Shown here one piece after another: positions 1-10,827 of a DNA stretch of 64,000 nucleotides. Below the pieces are notes generated by a model, which ran no database searches, had not been told where the DNA came from, and saw only the letters and a program-made list of their open reading frames with translations. Both the position numbers and the translations under genes were made by a program. Source of the stretch: Tribonema minus (Eukaryota; Sar; Xanthophyceae; Tribonematales; Tribonemataceae); contig JAFCMP010000412.1 of NCBI GenBank assembly GCA_017506865.1, positions 248,001 through 312,000 of the forward strand. Reading direction: 5' to 3'. How positions within the stretch are numbered: position 1 is the stretch's first letter; every line of letters starts with the position of its first letter.

Positions 1-664
1 ACCATCAGCGTGATGACATGTCCGACTGCGTTTTGACATACATGTTATCAGATGACGATGACATGAGCTGATGAGCCAGCAAAACAGCAGAGACATCATC
101 ATGGCGCAATGATCAACAGGACCGTCCACTACTTGGAACTGCAAGCAAGTAGGTTGGTGTGCACCTATGGATGCACTAAAACGCTGTGCTGATGACAACA
201 TGTTGCTGCCGCCTTGCTGAAGAACTGCAATCGCCACTGAGATTGGACAGAGACGCTGGTGCAATGTAGGTGCTGCATGCATTATCAATTTGAGAAAATG
301 CAACAAAGTACAGGCAATGGCAGGATTGAAAACAAGGTCAACCAAACGGGAGACGCAACAGCAGGTGAGGTGTGTCTCAGCTCCATACATTGTTCATGCA
401 GTAGCCTCAAGGTGTGTCATAAAGGGCCTCCGACAAAAAGCCATGCAAGCACGGCAGCACCCGCATTGGCCTCTGCACATATCATACATGTCATATGAAT
501 CACTAATTTCACACCTTGACCATTAGACTGCGCATCCTGAGCACCTGAATTGCTTCGGCCTCAGTGCCCTGGGCAACAATGCGCAAGCAGGCGTAGCAAC
601 GAAAGCTGCAAGACAGCAAGCCACCCTGTGCTTTTGTTAATGTTCCCACAGCTGCTGCTGTCGG
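1..664. other. No gene seen
   Basis: I see no convincing coding sequence or RNA gene in this stretch. The short open frames have no recognisable protein character and no splice-linked continuation. It is the sequence downstream of the armadillo-repeat gene, which is read on the minus strand and stops at 665. Confidence 0.4.
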
Positions 665-1822
665 CTATTGCACACTCTTTAGCTTGGCAATAACGTCATC
701 CGCGTTGCTCAAGAGTTGTGCACTTTGTGGGTAGCGTCGCGCGGCAGCGGCGACTGTTTCCAGCGCACCGCAGCGGAGCAGCAGCGCACAGTTGGCAGCT
801 GAGCTGCTTGATAGGTGCCTGATTGCCGACAAACCGTTTTTGGCGACAAGGTCATGGTCTGGATAGGCATCAACTGCTTCAACTGCTGTTGCGCACGTTG
901 GGCCCAGGTTGTCACAGTACCCTGAATGGCAAATCAGGACGCACAATGCTGAGAGAGCTACCGTGATTCTCAGCGGACTATGCATGCATTGGTTCAGCGC
1001 GGCCACTACCAGCTCGCAACTGCCAAGGTCAAGTAGGTGCCTGCTGTATGCATTTCTGCCGATTTCAAGTTTTGTGACAATCACAATGCCATGAAGTTGG
1101 ATGTTGGCATCTGCTGGAAACGAACGCATGGCTCTGATCACGCCTGGGCCAGGGTCTGCAGCGCACAGCCTGCTGTTAACTTCCTCATTACCTGGAAGCA
1201 TTGATAGCGCTTGAACACAGGAACGCTGCACGTCCAGGTCATCCGCATAGGCGTTGAGCGCCTGCACTACTGCTTCGCAAGCACCAACAGCACTGAAGTG
1301 AACGCCGTGCTGTCTGGCCAGGCCTCCGATTGCAGTCAGAATTGCAAGCACAATAGGCGGCTGATCAATGTTGTCTGACAGCAGTTCCACTACTATTCCC
1401 AAGGCATTGCTGGCTGCTATCGCTCCTTCATTTTCCGAAAATGTAGCAAGTGCGGCAATTGTAACTGCTGCAGCGGAGCGCAAAATGCGGTCTACGGTGA
1501 ATTTGCGCAGTGCTGACGCAATCACTTCAAAAGCTCCTTCGTCCGCCAGAGCCTTGCTGTTGGCAGCATCGTCCACCGCAAGCAGTCCGATTGATACGGC
1601 CCCAGATTGCTGCACCTCAGCATTATTGGCGTGGTCCTTCATAGCACCCACCACAGTCTGACAGGCGCCCGCCTTTCCCAACTCGAGCTGGAGAGCCTTC
1701 CGCTCCTCATGAGAGGCGGTCACTAGTAGTCGTGTCAGCGCCCGCAGGCCCCAACGTGCGATCGAGGCGCGCCCAGTGTGCGCCTGCAAGCATGTCAGCA
1801 CCGACAAGCAGGCTTCGCTCAT
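665..1822 (-). CDS. Armadillo-repeat protein
   Basis: An uninterrupted minus-strand frame ends at a stop at 665. It is built of alpha-helical repeats of about 42-45 residues with the armadillo pattern of small and hydrophobic residues (for example QQSGAVSIGLLA, RSAAAVTIAALA, VQRSCVQALSML, AKNGLSAIRHLS). About eight repeats fill the roughly 385 residues from the first ATG. Proteins of this type, including the ARM regions of LRRK-like and similar protist proteins, act as protein-binding scaffolds; no catalytic domain is visible. The frame stays open upstream of the ATG at 1822 to about 1861 and contains possible splice acceptors, so an additional 5' exon is possible. There is no signal peptide and no membrane segment. 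The family call is firm and the specific partner is unknown. Confidence 0.75.
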   Translation of the reverse strand: MSEACLSVLTCLQAHTGRASIARWGLRALTRLLVTASHEERKALQLELGKAGACQTVVGAMKDHANNAEVQQSGAVSIGLLAVDDAANSKALADEGAFEVIASALRKFTVDRILRSAAAVTIAALATFSENEGAIAASNALGIVVELLSDNIDQPPIVLAILTAIGGLARQHGVHFSAVGACEAVVQALNAYADDLDVQRSCVQALSMLPGNEEVNSRLCAADPGPGVIRAMRSFPADANIQLHGIVIVTKLEIGRNAYSRHLLDLGSCELVVAALNQCMHSPLRITVALSALCVLICHSGYCDNLGPTCATAVEAVDAYPDHDLVAKNGLSAIRHLSSSSAANCALLLRCGALETVAAAARRYPQSAQLLSNADDVIAKLKSVQ

Positions 1823-1949
1823 TGCGCAGGCTGGCCGCTTGCTGAACGCGCCTTTGTGCACTATCGAAGCAAAGTGAGTTTAACTGTCAGTTGACGTGCG
1901 GATCACAGATTCATCATTCGTGAATTTTCATGGCTGGCACTTGCCAAAC

Positions 1950-2283
1950 TGTTTGCAACGACTGGCCTGGGCTGGCTGCAGCTGAAGACATGTGCAACAT
2001 GCGAGGCTTGCAGAGCTGCCAGTGCATGCTGTCACACTGGGCCGTGTATGCAGTGAGCACGCATCAGGTTGCGGTCGGTTGAATTGGCGACTCATGAGCA
2101 TTGCACTGCCATGGCTACCTGTTGGTGACTGCCTTGGGCTGACTGCAGCTGAAGACATATGCGACATGCGAGGCTTGCGGAGCTGCCTGTGCATGCTGTC
2201 ACACTGGGCTATGCATGCAGTGAGCACGCAGCAACTTGTGCTAGGCTGACTTGGCGCATCGTGAGCGTTGGACTGCCATCTGG
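1950..2283. repeat. Two-copy tandem repeat, 167-bp unit
   Basis: The segment containing GCAGCTGAAGACAT followed by CGAGGCTTGC and CATGCTGTCACACTGGGC occurs from about 1950 and again 167 bp later. Similarity extends over the whole unit, with roughly one difference in six by eye. Boundaries are approximate. No coding function is apparent. Confidence 0.8.
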
Positions 2284-3271
2284 CAGCAGGTGCCATGGCA
2301 ATGCGTTCTTCAAGAGGCCAGGTGATTTCAACAACGCACTGGTGTCAACAGCATCATGTGGTATGAGAGCAGCTGAGGCGCATACCGAGCTGGCACAGCA
2401 GGACGTGATAGCACACTTCTGATATCGCCATATAACCTGCATGGAGTAAGCATTCCTCTGGACAGTGTATGTGTTTGAAGCTACATAATGTGGTATTAAT
2501 GTTACATTGTGTGCTGAACTCCTGCTTTGCCCTGCTTGTCAACATACACATCCGCAGTGTGCAATGAAGAAGCGTCGGGTGTGGTTATTCATGCCTTTGA
2601 TAACCCCAGGCGGTGGAGCAGTCATCACAGAACTCACAGTGGAGTCGCGCAGCCCTTCAAACGCACGAAATGGCTTCATCGCACACGTCGTCACATGTGC
2701 CGCCTCCTGTGCCTGCTTCCTCTGCTGCTGTGCACTGACAACGGTGTGCCTGTCTGCATGACCAGCTTTCCAACATGTTTGCACTACAACAACCCTGCCA
2801 TCAAATTTCCACAGCTTGTGAGCAAACACAATGCTCCTGTTGCTTTTGTAGCACCATGGCGCACTCTATCTGCACGCGTCCCTAGGACTTTCCCCCAGCC
2901 CGCAGGGCTATTATTCGTTTACGGTTTGTAATTTTCTGGTGTTGGTTGAAAATTCATTCAGTATTGACTTGGCAGCGCTCCCAGATCGACACACAGATTG
3001 AGATGTGTGGACGCTGCTGTAGCCTGTGTGTACATGTGTGTGCTTCATCACCCATCTGTGGGTGCACATCAGTGTGCCCTAATTTGTGCGTGATAATATG
3101 CACAAGACATGACAAAATATGGCACATTCAAACAAAGGCACAAGCATCTTCGCTCATGCTGACATGACGAGCAGGCACCATGAAAGCAGGCTGGGGATGT
3201 CAATACGAGAACGCAATGGATATTGGCACAGATGTGGACTTCCATACCAAGTATAACGCGTAGCTTCCCCT

Positions 3272-3291
3272 CCCCCCCCCCCCCCCCCCCC
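3272..3291. repeat. Poly-C tract (20 nt)
   Basis: An uninterrupted run of 20 cytosines, read directly. Runs of this length are prone to length errors in sequencing, so the true length is uncertain. Confidence 0.8.
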
Positions 3292-3605
3292 ATCTCCAAG
3301 TCTCGGCAGTGGGCCTGCTTGCTGGCAAGACCGCGCACGTGCAGCAAAGCCGCACCTGCGCGGGAAGGCAGAGAACGGCTGCCGCCGTAGCACAGGAAAC
3401 ACTCTATATATGAATGTGTATAGCCGAAGAAAATGCCCCCGTGGCTACACCCTGCAAAGCCGCCGCCCCCTCCCTCCATCCCATTACCACACCATCTTCT
3501 GTGCTTATTCTCTTCTCCTCGATTCGCGAAGGACCGAGTGGGTCCCCTTTTTTTGCAGTCCCCCCTGCCCCTCCCCCCCCTGCTGTGTGCCTGCGGGTGA
3601 TGCGT

Positions 3606-6600
3606 CTATCCCAGAGTGCAGTTGAAGCCAAACTTGGGCTGCATGTCCTTAGCGTTGACTTCAGTGGCAGCGCCAATGATGAGGCCCTGTGTGCACCTGT
3701 ACACGCGCCAAGCAGAGAGGCAGCAGCGCTCCAGAGGTCAAGTGTACTGCGTAAAGCAGTACACGCATAGGCTGGCCTCCTGTGAAGTTGGCATGATGCT
3801 GTATGGGGGCCCGGGTGCCACCCAAATGCAGACTATGGGCATTCGCTCCTCTGCACCAGCAAAGCAACATGAACTGACTCATATACCAAACTATGACCTC
3901 AGGCGCATGCATGTGCGGAAGGCGAGCTGCACTACGCAAGCCGTAGGTCGAGTGCAAGCGCATAGTACACGCCCCACCCCCAGCTGCTTTTGACGGGCTC
4001 TGAATAAGCAGCGCTGCATGGCTGCACGAGACCACGCCGTCATCGTCTGTCGCAGAGTACGCCGCAAGCTGAGTGTTGCTGCTGCACACAAGCTCGTAGG
4101 CATGGCAGCAGTTCCAGGCGCACTGTACCCCTTCTCATTTTGACAAACGCGGTTAATGGCTGGCGCACTCACTGGGATCGCGCACAGCGCTGGGTGCTGA
4201 GGCTGCGCCTGACCTGTCACTACCATACATACATACATGCTCATTGGATACTGTTCGCGTGCTCGCCGCGCCCTGCTTGTGTCTGTCATCAAGCAACAAT
4301 GCTGGACGAGCGCGTGCCGCGTGCACGGTATCGTTGCAAGCCTGCCTCGGCGTGCAGCGTCGTGCGAGCCCGAGCACGATCGCGCCCGCACTACAGCACA
4401 CCGCATGTAATACACGCTTCAAGCACATAACCACGTTCATCCTAGCCATGCACGCATTCGCCAACTGCACATCGGCGTACTCACTTGTGCTGAACGGCCG
4501 CGTGCAGCATGCCGTCGCTGGTCGCCTTGGCGCGCAGCGTCGTGTTGGGGTTGCACACGTACTTGGTCCCCACCACAACACTCTGCGCGCCCGTCTCCGG
4601 CGTGAGCGACGCGAGGACCACGGCAGTTACGTTCTTGGCGGGCGCGTACGTCGCGCTCAGGTTGTACGTGGCCATCTTGTTGGTGGTGGTGAGGGCCGTG
4701 AACCAGCCCGTGCCGCCATACGCGACGCCGGCGTTGTAGTCGCTGAGCGCTGCGGGCTTGTCGCCGGGCAGCTTGGCGCTGCTCAACGAAGGCGGTCAGC
4801 GGCAGGTGCGGCAGCGAATGACACAGGATTTGGTGAGTCTTGGAAGCAACGATGATGGGCTTTTGGTGAGTCTTTGCAGTGACAGTGAGCGCTCGAGGTG
4901 AAGGATTGGCTGCGGCGTTGTAGTCGCTGAGCGCTGCGGGCTTGTCGCCGGGCAGCTTGGCGCTGTTAGGCGGCGGCGCAGCAGCGGCGGCAAGGGCAGC
5001 AGTGAACAATGAGGTCTTCGTGCAGTTGATTGCGGTGGAGGTGAAGGCGGTGTCTGTGAGGCTGACGCGCATGTACTGCTGCTGCAGTAGCGAAGTTGAA
5101 GCCGGGCAGCTTGGCACTGTCGCAGCGCGGCGGCGGCGGCCATTGTCAGGCGGTGGCAGGCGCGGCAGCGAAAGAGACTCATCCAGTTGGTGTTTGAAAT
5201 GACGATGGGAGAGCAAGGTGAGGGCAGTGTCTGTGACGCCGGTATATGTGCTGCGGCGTTGCAGTCGCTGAGCGCCGCGGGCTTGTCGCCGGGCAGCTTG
5301 GCGCTGTTGCATGTCAGTTTGCTGTGGCGGTGCGCGAGGCAGCGATGGAGTTAGACTCGACTCCTTTGTGTATGGATCTTCCTATGAGTGCTTGGCGCTG
5401 TTGTAGAGGTTGAGGCGAAGGCGGTGTCTGCGAGGCAATCGCGCATGACATACGGCTGTAGTCGCGGAGTGCTGCAAAATAGTCGCAGCCGGGCGGCTTG
5501 CTTGACAGCGCGGTCATTCGGGGCTATGGCAGGTGCTGCAGGTGACTGAGGTGCAGCAATAAGACGCGTTTGGTGAGTCTTGGCTCCAACTTCAAGCGCC
5601 GCTCGGCAGCATTCACAAACATCGTGCCACATGTTCACGGTACATGTCATTGCTGCACCAGGACTGCTCGGTGATGCGACCTGAGCCATGCTGTTGGGGC
5701 AAGACCACAGTTGGTAGATACGTGATGTTTCTATTGCTGCTGAGCACTGTTGGTGCATTGCCACCTTCGAGTTAAGCTGATCCTGGGACACCTGAGATGT
5801 TACTACGGTGGGCCTTTGTACTGCAGTCAATGCCAGTGAGCATGTCACTGAGCATGACCGTGATACCCCTGCCAGACTTTGCAACTACAAAAGTGAAAGC
5901 GAACGGCCAGCGAAAATGCATTCAATGACCATTCATACATCGCCGTACTTGATGTCACACTTTGGCATGACGCCATTGACAAACACGTGCCAATCTGAAC
6001 CCTGAACCTACTTGATGCATACGCGGCCTGCCTCTCTGCTGGCTCCCAGCAGTCGTGTCACAAATTCTTTGAGAAAGTAACTACATGCTGCTGCGGTGCA
6101 GGGAGGGCATACACATAGTTCTGAGGGCAATGTCCACAAGAAAATAGCCAACCAACAGACCTGACAAAGCCACCATCATGCCGCAAAGGAATACCACACC
6201 ACACAGCTCAGAGCTGAGGGCTGCTACACTACGCAACTTCAACAGAGGCTTTATCAGACCTGATGCCATGGTACGCAGCTGGGCGCTGTCACACACACCA
6301 TTATTGCGTACATGAACTTTGACAACCTGTACAGACCGGACGATGCCGCCAGCGTTCAGACACACGACCACCATCGGATACTGTCGCAGGCACTTGCCAT
6401 ACATGCAGGCAGTTTGAACAGACCTGCTGATGCCGACAATGTTCACGCCTCAGAGTACGCTACCTGAGCATCGCCACGCTGCCACTGAATATACATATTA
6501 AACTTCACAGACACTGATGATGCCGCCAGCGTTCATGCCCCAGCACACCAGCTGAGCACTCGCACTTCACAAGGTCAACAGAAAAAGATATCATAACTTC

Positions 6601-9014
6601 AACATAACTCTTTGCCCTTACACTTGTTGTCTGAATTGACCTCATGCCGCCGCAGGTCACGCGCCGTGCCGGAGGTGACCATCACCAGTGTACATATGGT
6701 GGCCAACTTCAACCAACACTGTTTTGAACAGAACTGGTGATAACGTCGGCATCTGCGGCCCTCAGCTCAGCCGCCGCACTCAAACCTTCAATGGATAATC
6801 AGAACTTCAACAGATTCAATTTCCTTCTCTTGACGCTCATAAAGTGATGGAGCCGCCAGCGTTCACGCCTCTGGCGGCCCCTTGGCGACTGTGGTCACCC
6901 TTGGATGCTGGAGTGTCACCTGACTGTTGCAGATTGTGACGGTCACTAGAGCGACCAGCAGCCATACAAACGTAGCCAACTTCAACAGTCACTTTAGAAC
7001 AGACCTGATGATGCCGCCAGCGTTCACACCCTCGTACGCCACCCATGGCAAAGGTAACCACCAGTGATCATCACTGCCAACATGGCAACTTCACTTCATA
7101 CCTTAGAGAACGGATATCATAATTTCACAAAGTTCAATTTGCTTCTCTTGACACTTCAAGACAGACCTGATGATGCCACCAGCGTTCACGCCCTCGTACG
7201 CCGCCGTGGCGGAGGTAACCATCTTGGTGGCCTCCACGTCCATGTCCGTCTTAATAGCAAACCCAGCGCCCACATACTCCGCTCCCACATCGCCCTTGAT
7301 GGCATCATCCACCTGGCGGTGTCATCGGACACGTAGAGGGAGCAGCGAGGGCGGGAGGATGAGTTGTTGGCGCTGCAGCCAGCGCGAATGAAATTTTTGC
7401 GTTACTAGGGCGCGCAAACCACGTGCACTGGGGCTGCGGCTGGGTGCAGCGATGCGTACCGCGGACATGTTTCAATGTTGGGTTGGATTATCAGTGTGGG
7501 GGGGAAGTGATGCGAATTGATTTTGACAACAAAACAACGAGACTTGCCATCGACGAGACCGCTGCTCAGCGCACGCATTAGTGCGTGTGGTGACACCAAA
7601 ACCTCCAATGATGAATACATAGGACACTGTGTGGCCAGAGCTTGCCTTGACGGTCGACCTTGAGACCCTGGGGGAAGTCTCACCAGAAATCATCACTTGC
7701 CCTACCATGTGCGAAGGCCATCTACCTCGCCAAACACAACACCACCAGTACACGCTGTGCTCTGTGCGCACTGCGTTTGGCCCAGTCTGAAGTATGGCGA
7801 CCCTGCCCGAAACAGCACCGGTACACTGTACTGGACATGAACTCATATTGCACTGTGCAGTGCAACGGCGTACCTTGGCGGTGAGCTTGAGGCCAGGTGC
7901 GAGGCCCGCCAGCGAGCACTCCACGGTCTTGGCCCCGTTCTGAGCGATGGTGACCTTGTCCAACGCAAAGCCCGAGGGCTTGTGCGCGTACTTCAACTGC
8001 ACCTTGCCCGCCACGGCGCTGCCCTTGTGCTCATTCTCGATCGTGAAGTTGACGTTGTGCGGGGTGGTGTGCTTGACCTTAACCGTGCGCTTCAGGCTGA
8101 AGTCATCGGTCAGGAGGTCTGCAGAAGAAGCGGCGTAGTGCGGATTTGTTATGATAATTCTATGTGATCATTATTTTATGGAAGCAGTTCAGGTTCAGAT
8201 TACACAGCTTGACCTGTGCCAACATTGTTGGATGCAACACATCTCACACCTTTCAAACAGAATAAATTCACAGATGACTGCTTTACTCAGCTGACTGCTG
8301 AGCAAGTGTCATGCAGCTGTATTCGATGACTCTGCTGCTGTAACGTTGCCAAATCGTTGCAAGATTTGTCCCACGCCTTGTTCTGCTAGCGCAATCCGAA
8401 GCAGAGTTCCGCTGCTGCAGCGGTGTTTCAGTGTGGGATCTCTAGAACACTGAAAAATGCTCGCACGGGAGCTCGTCTGCTCATAGCACCGCTGTGAAAA
8501 AGTGAAGTTTAGGCAGTCACAGTACTGGCTCTGCTCACTGTGACAAAAGGTTGGCGTTTATGCATGGTTACGTAGCCGAATCCTTGGCCGCCGTTGATAC
8601 GTTCTCCGCCAGTGCCTCACCGTTGACCACCTTCGTCAGGTCCTTGTAGAAGGGAGGGACAACCTGAAAGAAAGGCGCAGGACAAGCAGCATCATCAGAA
8701 AGCTTGACGTCATGACTCTGCGGCGGCGCTGGCATGCTGACAAATCCGCGCAACACAAAGTATGTGTTGCACAGCACAGCTACATCAATGCGCAATAAAA
8801 CCATGTCAGCAGTAATGAGATCTATTGATAAAGCCGACGCCTCATGAGTCAAGTGAAAAGGCCTGCCAAGCCTCCCTGCTCGTCTCGCCTCGCACTGCTT
8901 TCGGCAAACGGCGTCTCTGAGGCGCAGATGGCGGCAACAGCAATCGCACACGAACTCACAACACGAGCGAAAGCAGAGAATGGACAATGCGACGCTCGCT
9001 TGACCACTTACCAT
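3606..9014 (-). CDS. VDAC: Mitochondrial porin / voltage-dependent anion channel, seven exons
   Basis: VDAC is the beta-barrel of the outer mitochondrial membrane that passes metabolites and ions. Exons on the minus strand, 5' to 3': 9012-9014 (only ATG, followed directly by GTAAGT), 8621-8663, 7874-8118, 7167-7312, 4485-4778, 4252-4282 (tentative) and 3606-3686, ending in TAG. All phases join without a break and give 280 residues, the usual porin length of about 275-285. The N-terminus reads VVPPFYKDLTKVVNDLL, matching the porin N-terminal helix. The middle has GLKLTAK and KYNAG-like ALSDYNAGVAYGG. The C-terminal strands include VVVGTKYVCNPNTTLRAK and TEVNAKDMQPKFGFNCTLG, where family members have TKAxxxxKFGLxL. 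The 31-nt sixth exon rests on phase and splice consensus alone (donor GTATCC). Introns 3 and 4 are filled with decayed exon-junction copies, described separately. A TATA-like element lies 80-90 nt upstream of the ATG. Confidence 0.87.
4913..5510 (-). repeat. Copies of the VDAC exon 5 head inside intron 4
   Basis: The first about 50 nt of VDAC exon 5 (coding AKLPGDKPAALSDYN at 4730-4778) recur in the same orientation at 4913-4966 and 5251-5306 with few changes. More decayed copies lie near 5099-5125 and 5455-5510. The copy at 4913 still reads AKLPGDKPAALSDYNA. All lie upstream of the live acceptor in transcript order, so they are removed with the intron. Confidence 0.85.
6190..7110 (-). repeat. 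Serial copies of the VDAC exon 4 tail inside intron 4
   Basis: The end of VDAC exon 4, including GTGAACGCTGGTGGCATC and its donor, recurs in degenerate form at about 7004-7050, 6850-6880, 6510-6540, 6420-6460 and 6330-6360, with weaker traces to about 6190. The spacing is about 155 bp between the copies nearest the exon. Each unit also carries intron sequence containing AACTTCAACAG and TTCTCTTGAC. The copy nearest the live exon (7004) is the best preserved. Confidence 0.8.
7640..7690 (-). repeat. Decayed copy of the VDAC exon 3 tail inside intron 3
   Basis: Read on the minus strand, this stretch matches the last about 35 nt of exon 3 (coding GLKLTAK): GGTCTCAAGGTCGACCGTCA against CCTCAAGCTCACCGCCAAG. 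It lies about 190 nt into the intron. I first took it for an exon, but the join from exon 3 to exon 4 is in phase and gives a normal porin without it. Confidence 0.55.
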
Positions 9015-9087
9015 GATTGACTGCGAGGATTAGGTGGTTCAGCGAGCTTTCGAAATTTGGCGATCCCGAAATATTGGTGGTACATAC

Positions 9088-9112
9088 CTACGGTATATAT
9101 ATCCTACCGTAG
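9088..9112 (-). promoter_or_regulatory. TATA-like element inside an 8-bp inverted repeat upstream of VDAC
   Basis: The arms CTACGGTA (9088-9095) and TACCGTAG (9105-9112) flank an alternating TATATATAT stretch at 9094-9102. The centre is about 85 nt upstream of the VDAC ATG, a reasonable distance for a TATA box with a short leader. Promoter function is inferred from position and composition only. Confidence 0.4.
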
Positions 9113-9139
9113 GCATCAGACAACATTGATTTACCTCGT

Positions 9140-9267
9140 GTACTTTTTATTAATTCTCGCTCAGGGCGCGAAAAAGCCCAGATGATTGGCATCTAGCTGT
9201 AAGGAATCTACATGTCGTATGACAGTCTGAAAGTGTCGCAACGACAACCACTCAAACGCCGCCGCCG
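9140..9267 (-). mobile_element. 5'-truncated LINE tail, 128 bp
   Basis: This 128-bp segment appears identical by eye to 10828-10955, the 3' end of the LINE remnant below. It contains the end of the reverse-transcriptase frame plus a short 3' tail ending in AATTAATAAAAAGTAC on the minus strand. Extreme 5' truncation is typical of target-primed reverse transcription. The close match to the second copy suggests recent insertion. The adjoining 9268-9320 carries a related but diverged tail (listed next). Confidence 0.75.
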
Positions 9268-9320
9268 TGTACTTTTATTAATTTCGCTTCGCAAGGGGCG
9301 CGAAAAGCCTCGTGTACCTG
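9268..9320 (-). mobile_element. Second, diverged LINE-type tail fused to the first
   Basis: The stretch begins TGTACTTTTATTAATTTCGC and continues with a GGGGCGCGAAAAG segment. This repeats the layout of the 128-bp tail (GTACTTTTTATTAATTCTCG, then GGGCGCGAAAAAG) with changes. CCTCGTGTAC occurs on both outer sides (about 9134 and 9309), which could be a target-site duplication or part of the tail. Confidence 0.5.
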
Positions 9321-9345
9321 GTGGTGCCAAACATCGGACATGCTG

Positions 9346-9415
9346 TGTTTACAAGCATGCAGCCATGCCTTCCTTGGTCATGTTTACAAGCATGCAGCCA
9401 TGCCTTCCTTGGTCA
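9346..9415. repeat. Tandem duplication, 35-bp unit
   Basis: Two adjacent copies of a 35-bp sequence beginning TGTTTACAAGCATGCAGCC and ending TTGGTCA. They are identical by eye. Confidence 0.9.
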
Positions 9416-9849
9416 CATAAGCAGTCAACACACCGCATTATAATGTGTGAGCCATGTGTGCTGCGTCCCGCAAAGTTAATCTTTTCAATGCTGCTTGGTG
9501 CCGCACCCGGGCAGCACCCTTCCCAGAACAGTCTGTATATACTGACCAGAGCATTATAAAAATGCACATACATACGGTAGACAAACCCTGCCAAAGCTGC
9601 TGGGTCATGTTCCGTGACAAGAGACCAGATTGCAGTTGAGAAGAAGCTGGTAAAGGAGGCCAAATTGCATCACTTGTGTGTAAATGTATTGACAAGTTTA
9701 CAACATGTGATGGTTTCGCTGTTGTACAACAGAGCACGCATGTACTTTTATTATATTCCACTTGTGGCTGTGGAAATGCCATGTTGTAGGTGTGTCGCCT
9801 TGTTCTCACTCTTGGATGTAGCATGCAAAGCTTGCACGCCACACCCCGC

Positions 9850-10509
9850 CCCCCACATCACCCCCAACAAAGCACCCGCAAGCGACTGTCCCCCACATAC
9901 TAGCAGGGATACCAAACAAAGCTGCAAGACTCTCCCCCCACAGACAGACCCGTCTTAGGGCCACCCAGCTCCACGCAGACTCCATCTCAAAGTTTTCATG
10001 CAGGCCAAGGTCACCATAATGGGCCCTGAACTGGAGATTGTGGCTATCTACGTGAACCCCGATATCATAAAGATAAGCAGAGGGAGTCACTGGGCGCCAG
10101 GCGCTGACGCTAGAAAGAAAGGCTATATAACTAAGCAAAGCATCGCCTCCTTGATGAGCGGGACGGTGGTTCACCGGGCCTCCCATATCACCCCCAACAA
10201 AGCATCCGCAAGCGACTGTCCCCCACACACTAGCAGGGATACCAAACAAAGCTGCAAGACTCTCCCCCCACAGACAGACCCTTCTAAGGGCCACCCAGCT
10301 CCACGCAGACTCCATCTCAAAGTTTTCATGCAGGCCAAGGTCACCATGATGGGCCCTGAACTGGAGATTGTGGCTATCTACGTGAACCCCGATATCATAG
10401 AGATAAGCAGAGGGAGTCACTGGGCGCCAGGCGCTGACGCTAGAGAGAAAGGCTATATAACTAAGTAAAGCATCGCCTCCTTGATGAGCGAGGTCACGGC
10501 TCACCGCAG
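9850..10509. repeat. Tandem duplication, 330-bp unit
   Basis: Two copies about 330 bp apart; for example CCCCCAACAA occurs at 9861 and 10191. The units differ at only a handful of positions. Because 330 is a multiple of three, frames run through both copies on each strand. The plus frame carries MGPELEIVAIYVNPDI, faintly like an endonuclease-fold strand. The minus frame carries RAHHGDLGLHENFEMESAW. I recognise neither as a known protein. The array lies between two copies of the same LINE tail and may be part of a mobile element. Confidence 0.75.
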
Positions 10510-10827
10510 GCTGCAAGCCTGACAAGATATTGCCATTTACCGCTGCTAGTAACTTGTGGTTGGTGCCGTGGCGTGCAGCCGACTCCGCTTGCTCTCCAAG
10601 CACGCCAAGCCGCTCCCTGTCCCTCCTCCGCACGCCAGCCAGGGCTTCCGAGACACCACCACACGTTTGAAGTTCTCTCGAAGGGGCTACGCACGCTGGC
10701 ATCACCTGGGGGCCGCTGGTGCTAGCTCCTGCAAGCCCTGCAGCCCAGCCCACCCACCAAACCAGCCGCATTCGCTGCCACGCCTTTCGGCGTTAACGAG
10801 CTTGGGCAAGATGTACCTCTACCGCAT

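Larger units (their letters stand above)
1823..3605. other. Intergenic region between the armadillo gene and VDAC
   Basis: No gene is supported here. The stretch holds a two-copy tandem repeat (listed separately) and a run of 20 C at 3272-3291. The frames are short and lack coding character. Upstream regulatory sequence of the armadillo gene and downstream sequence of VDAC must lie here. Confidence 0.4.

Noticed and set aside
2527-2931. Plus-strand open frame of 134 codons
   Set aside because: Overlapping frames on both strands are equally open and none resembles a protein family.
4437-5312. Long minus-strand frame of 291 codons
   Set aside because: It is a mixture of the wrong frame of VDAC exon 5 and copied exon heads in intron 4. 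The real exon reads in another frame.
7603-7683. Possible extra VDAC exon reading GLKVDRQGKLW
   Set aside because: It repeats the end of exon 3, and exon 3 joins exon 4 in phase to give a normal porin. It is better explained as a junction copy.
9806-10771. Minus-strand open frame of 321 codons over the 330-bp repeat
   Set aside because: Its length follows from tandem duplication of a frame-preserving unit. Neither strand gives a known domain, so I list it as a repeat and not as a gene.
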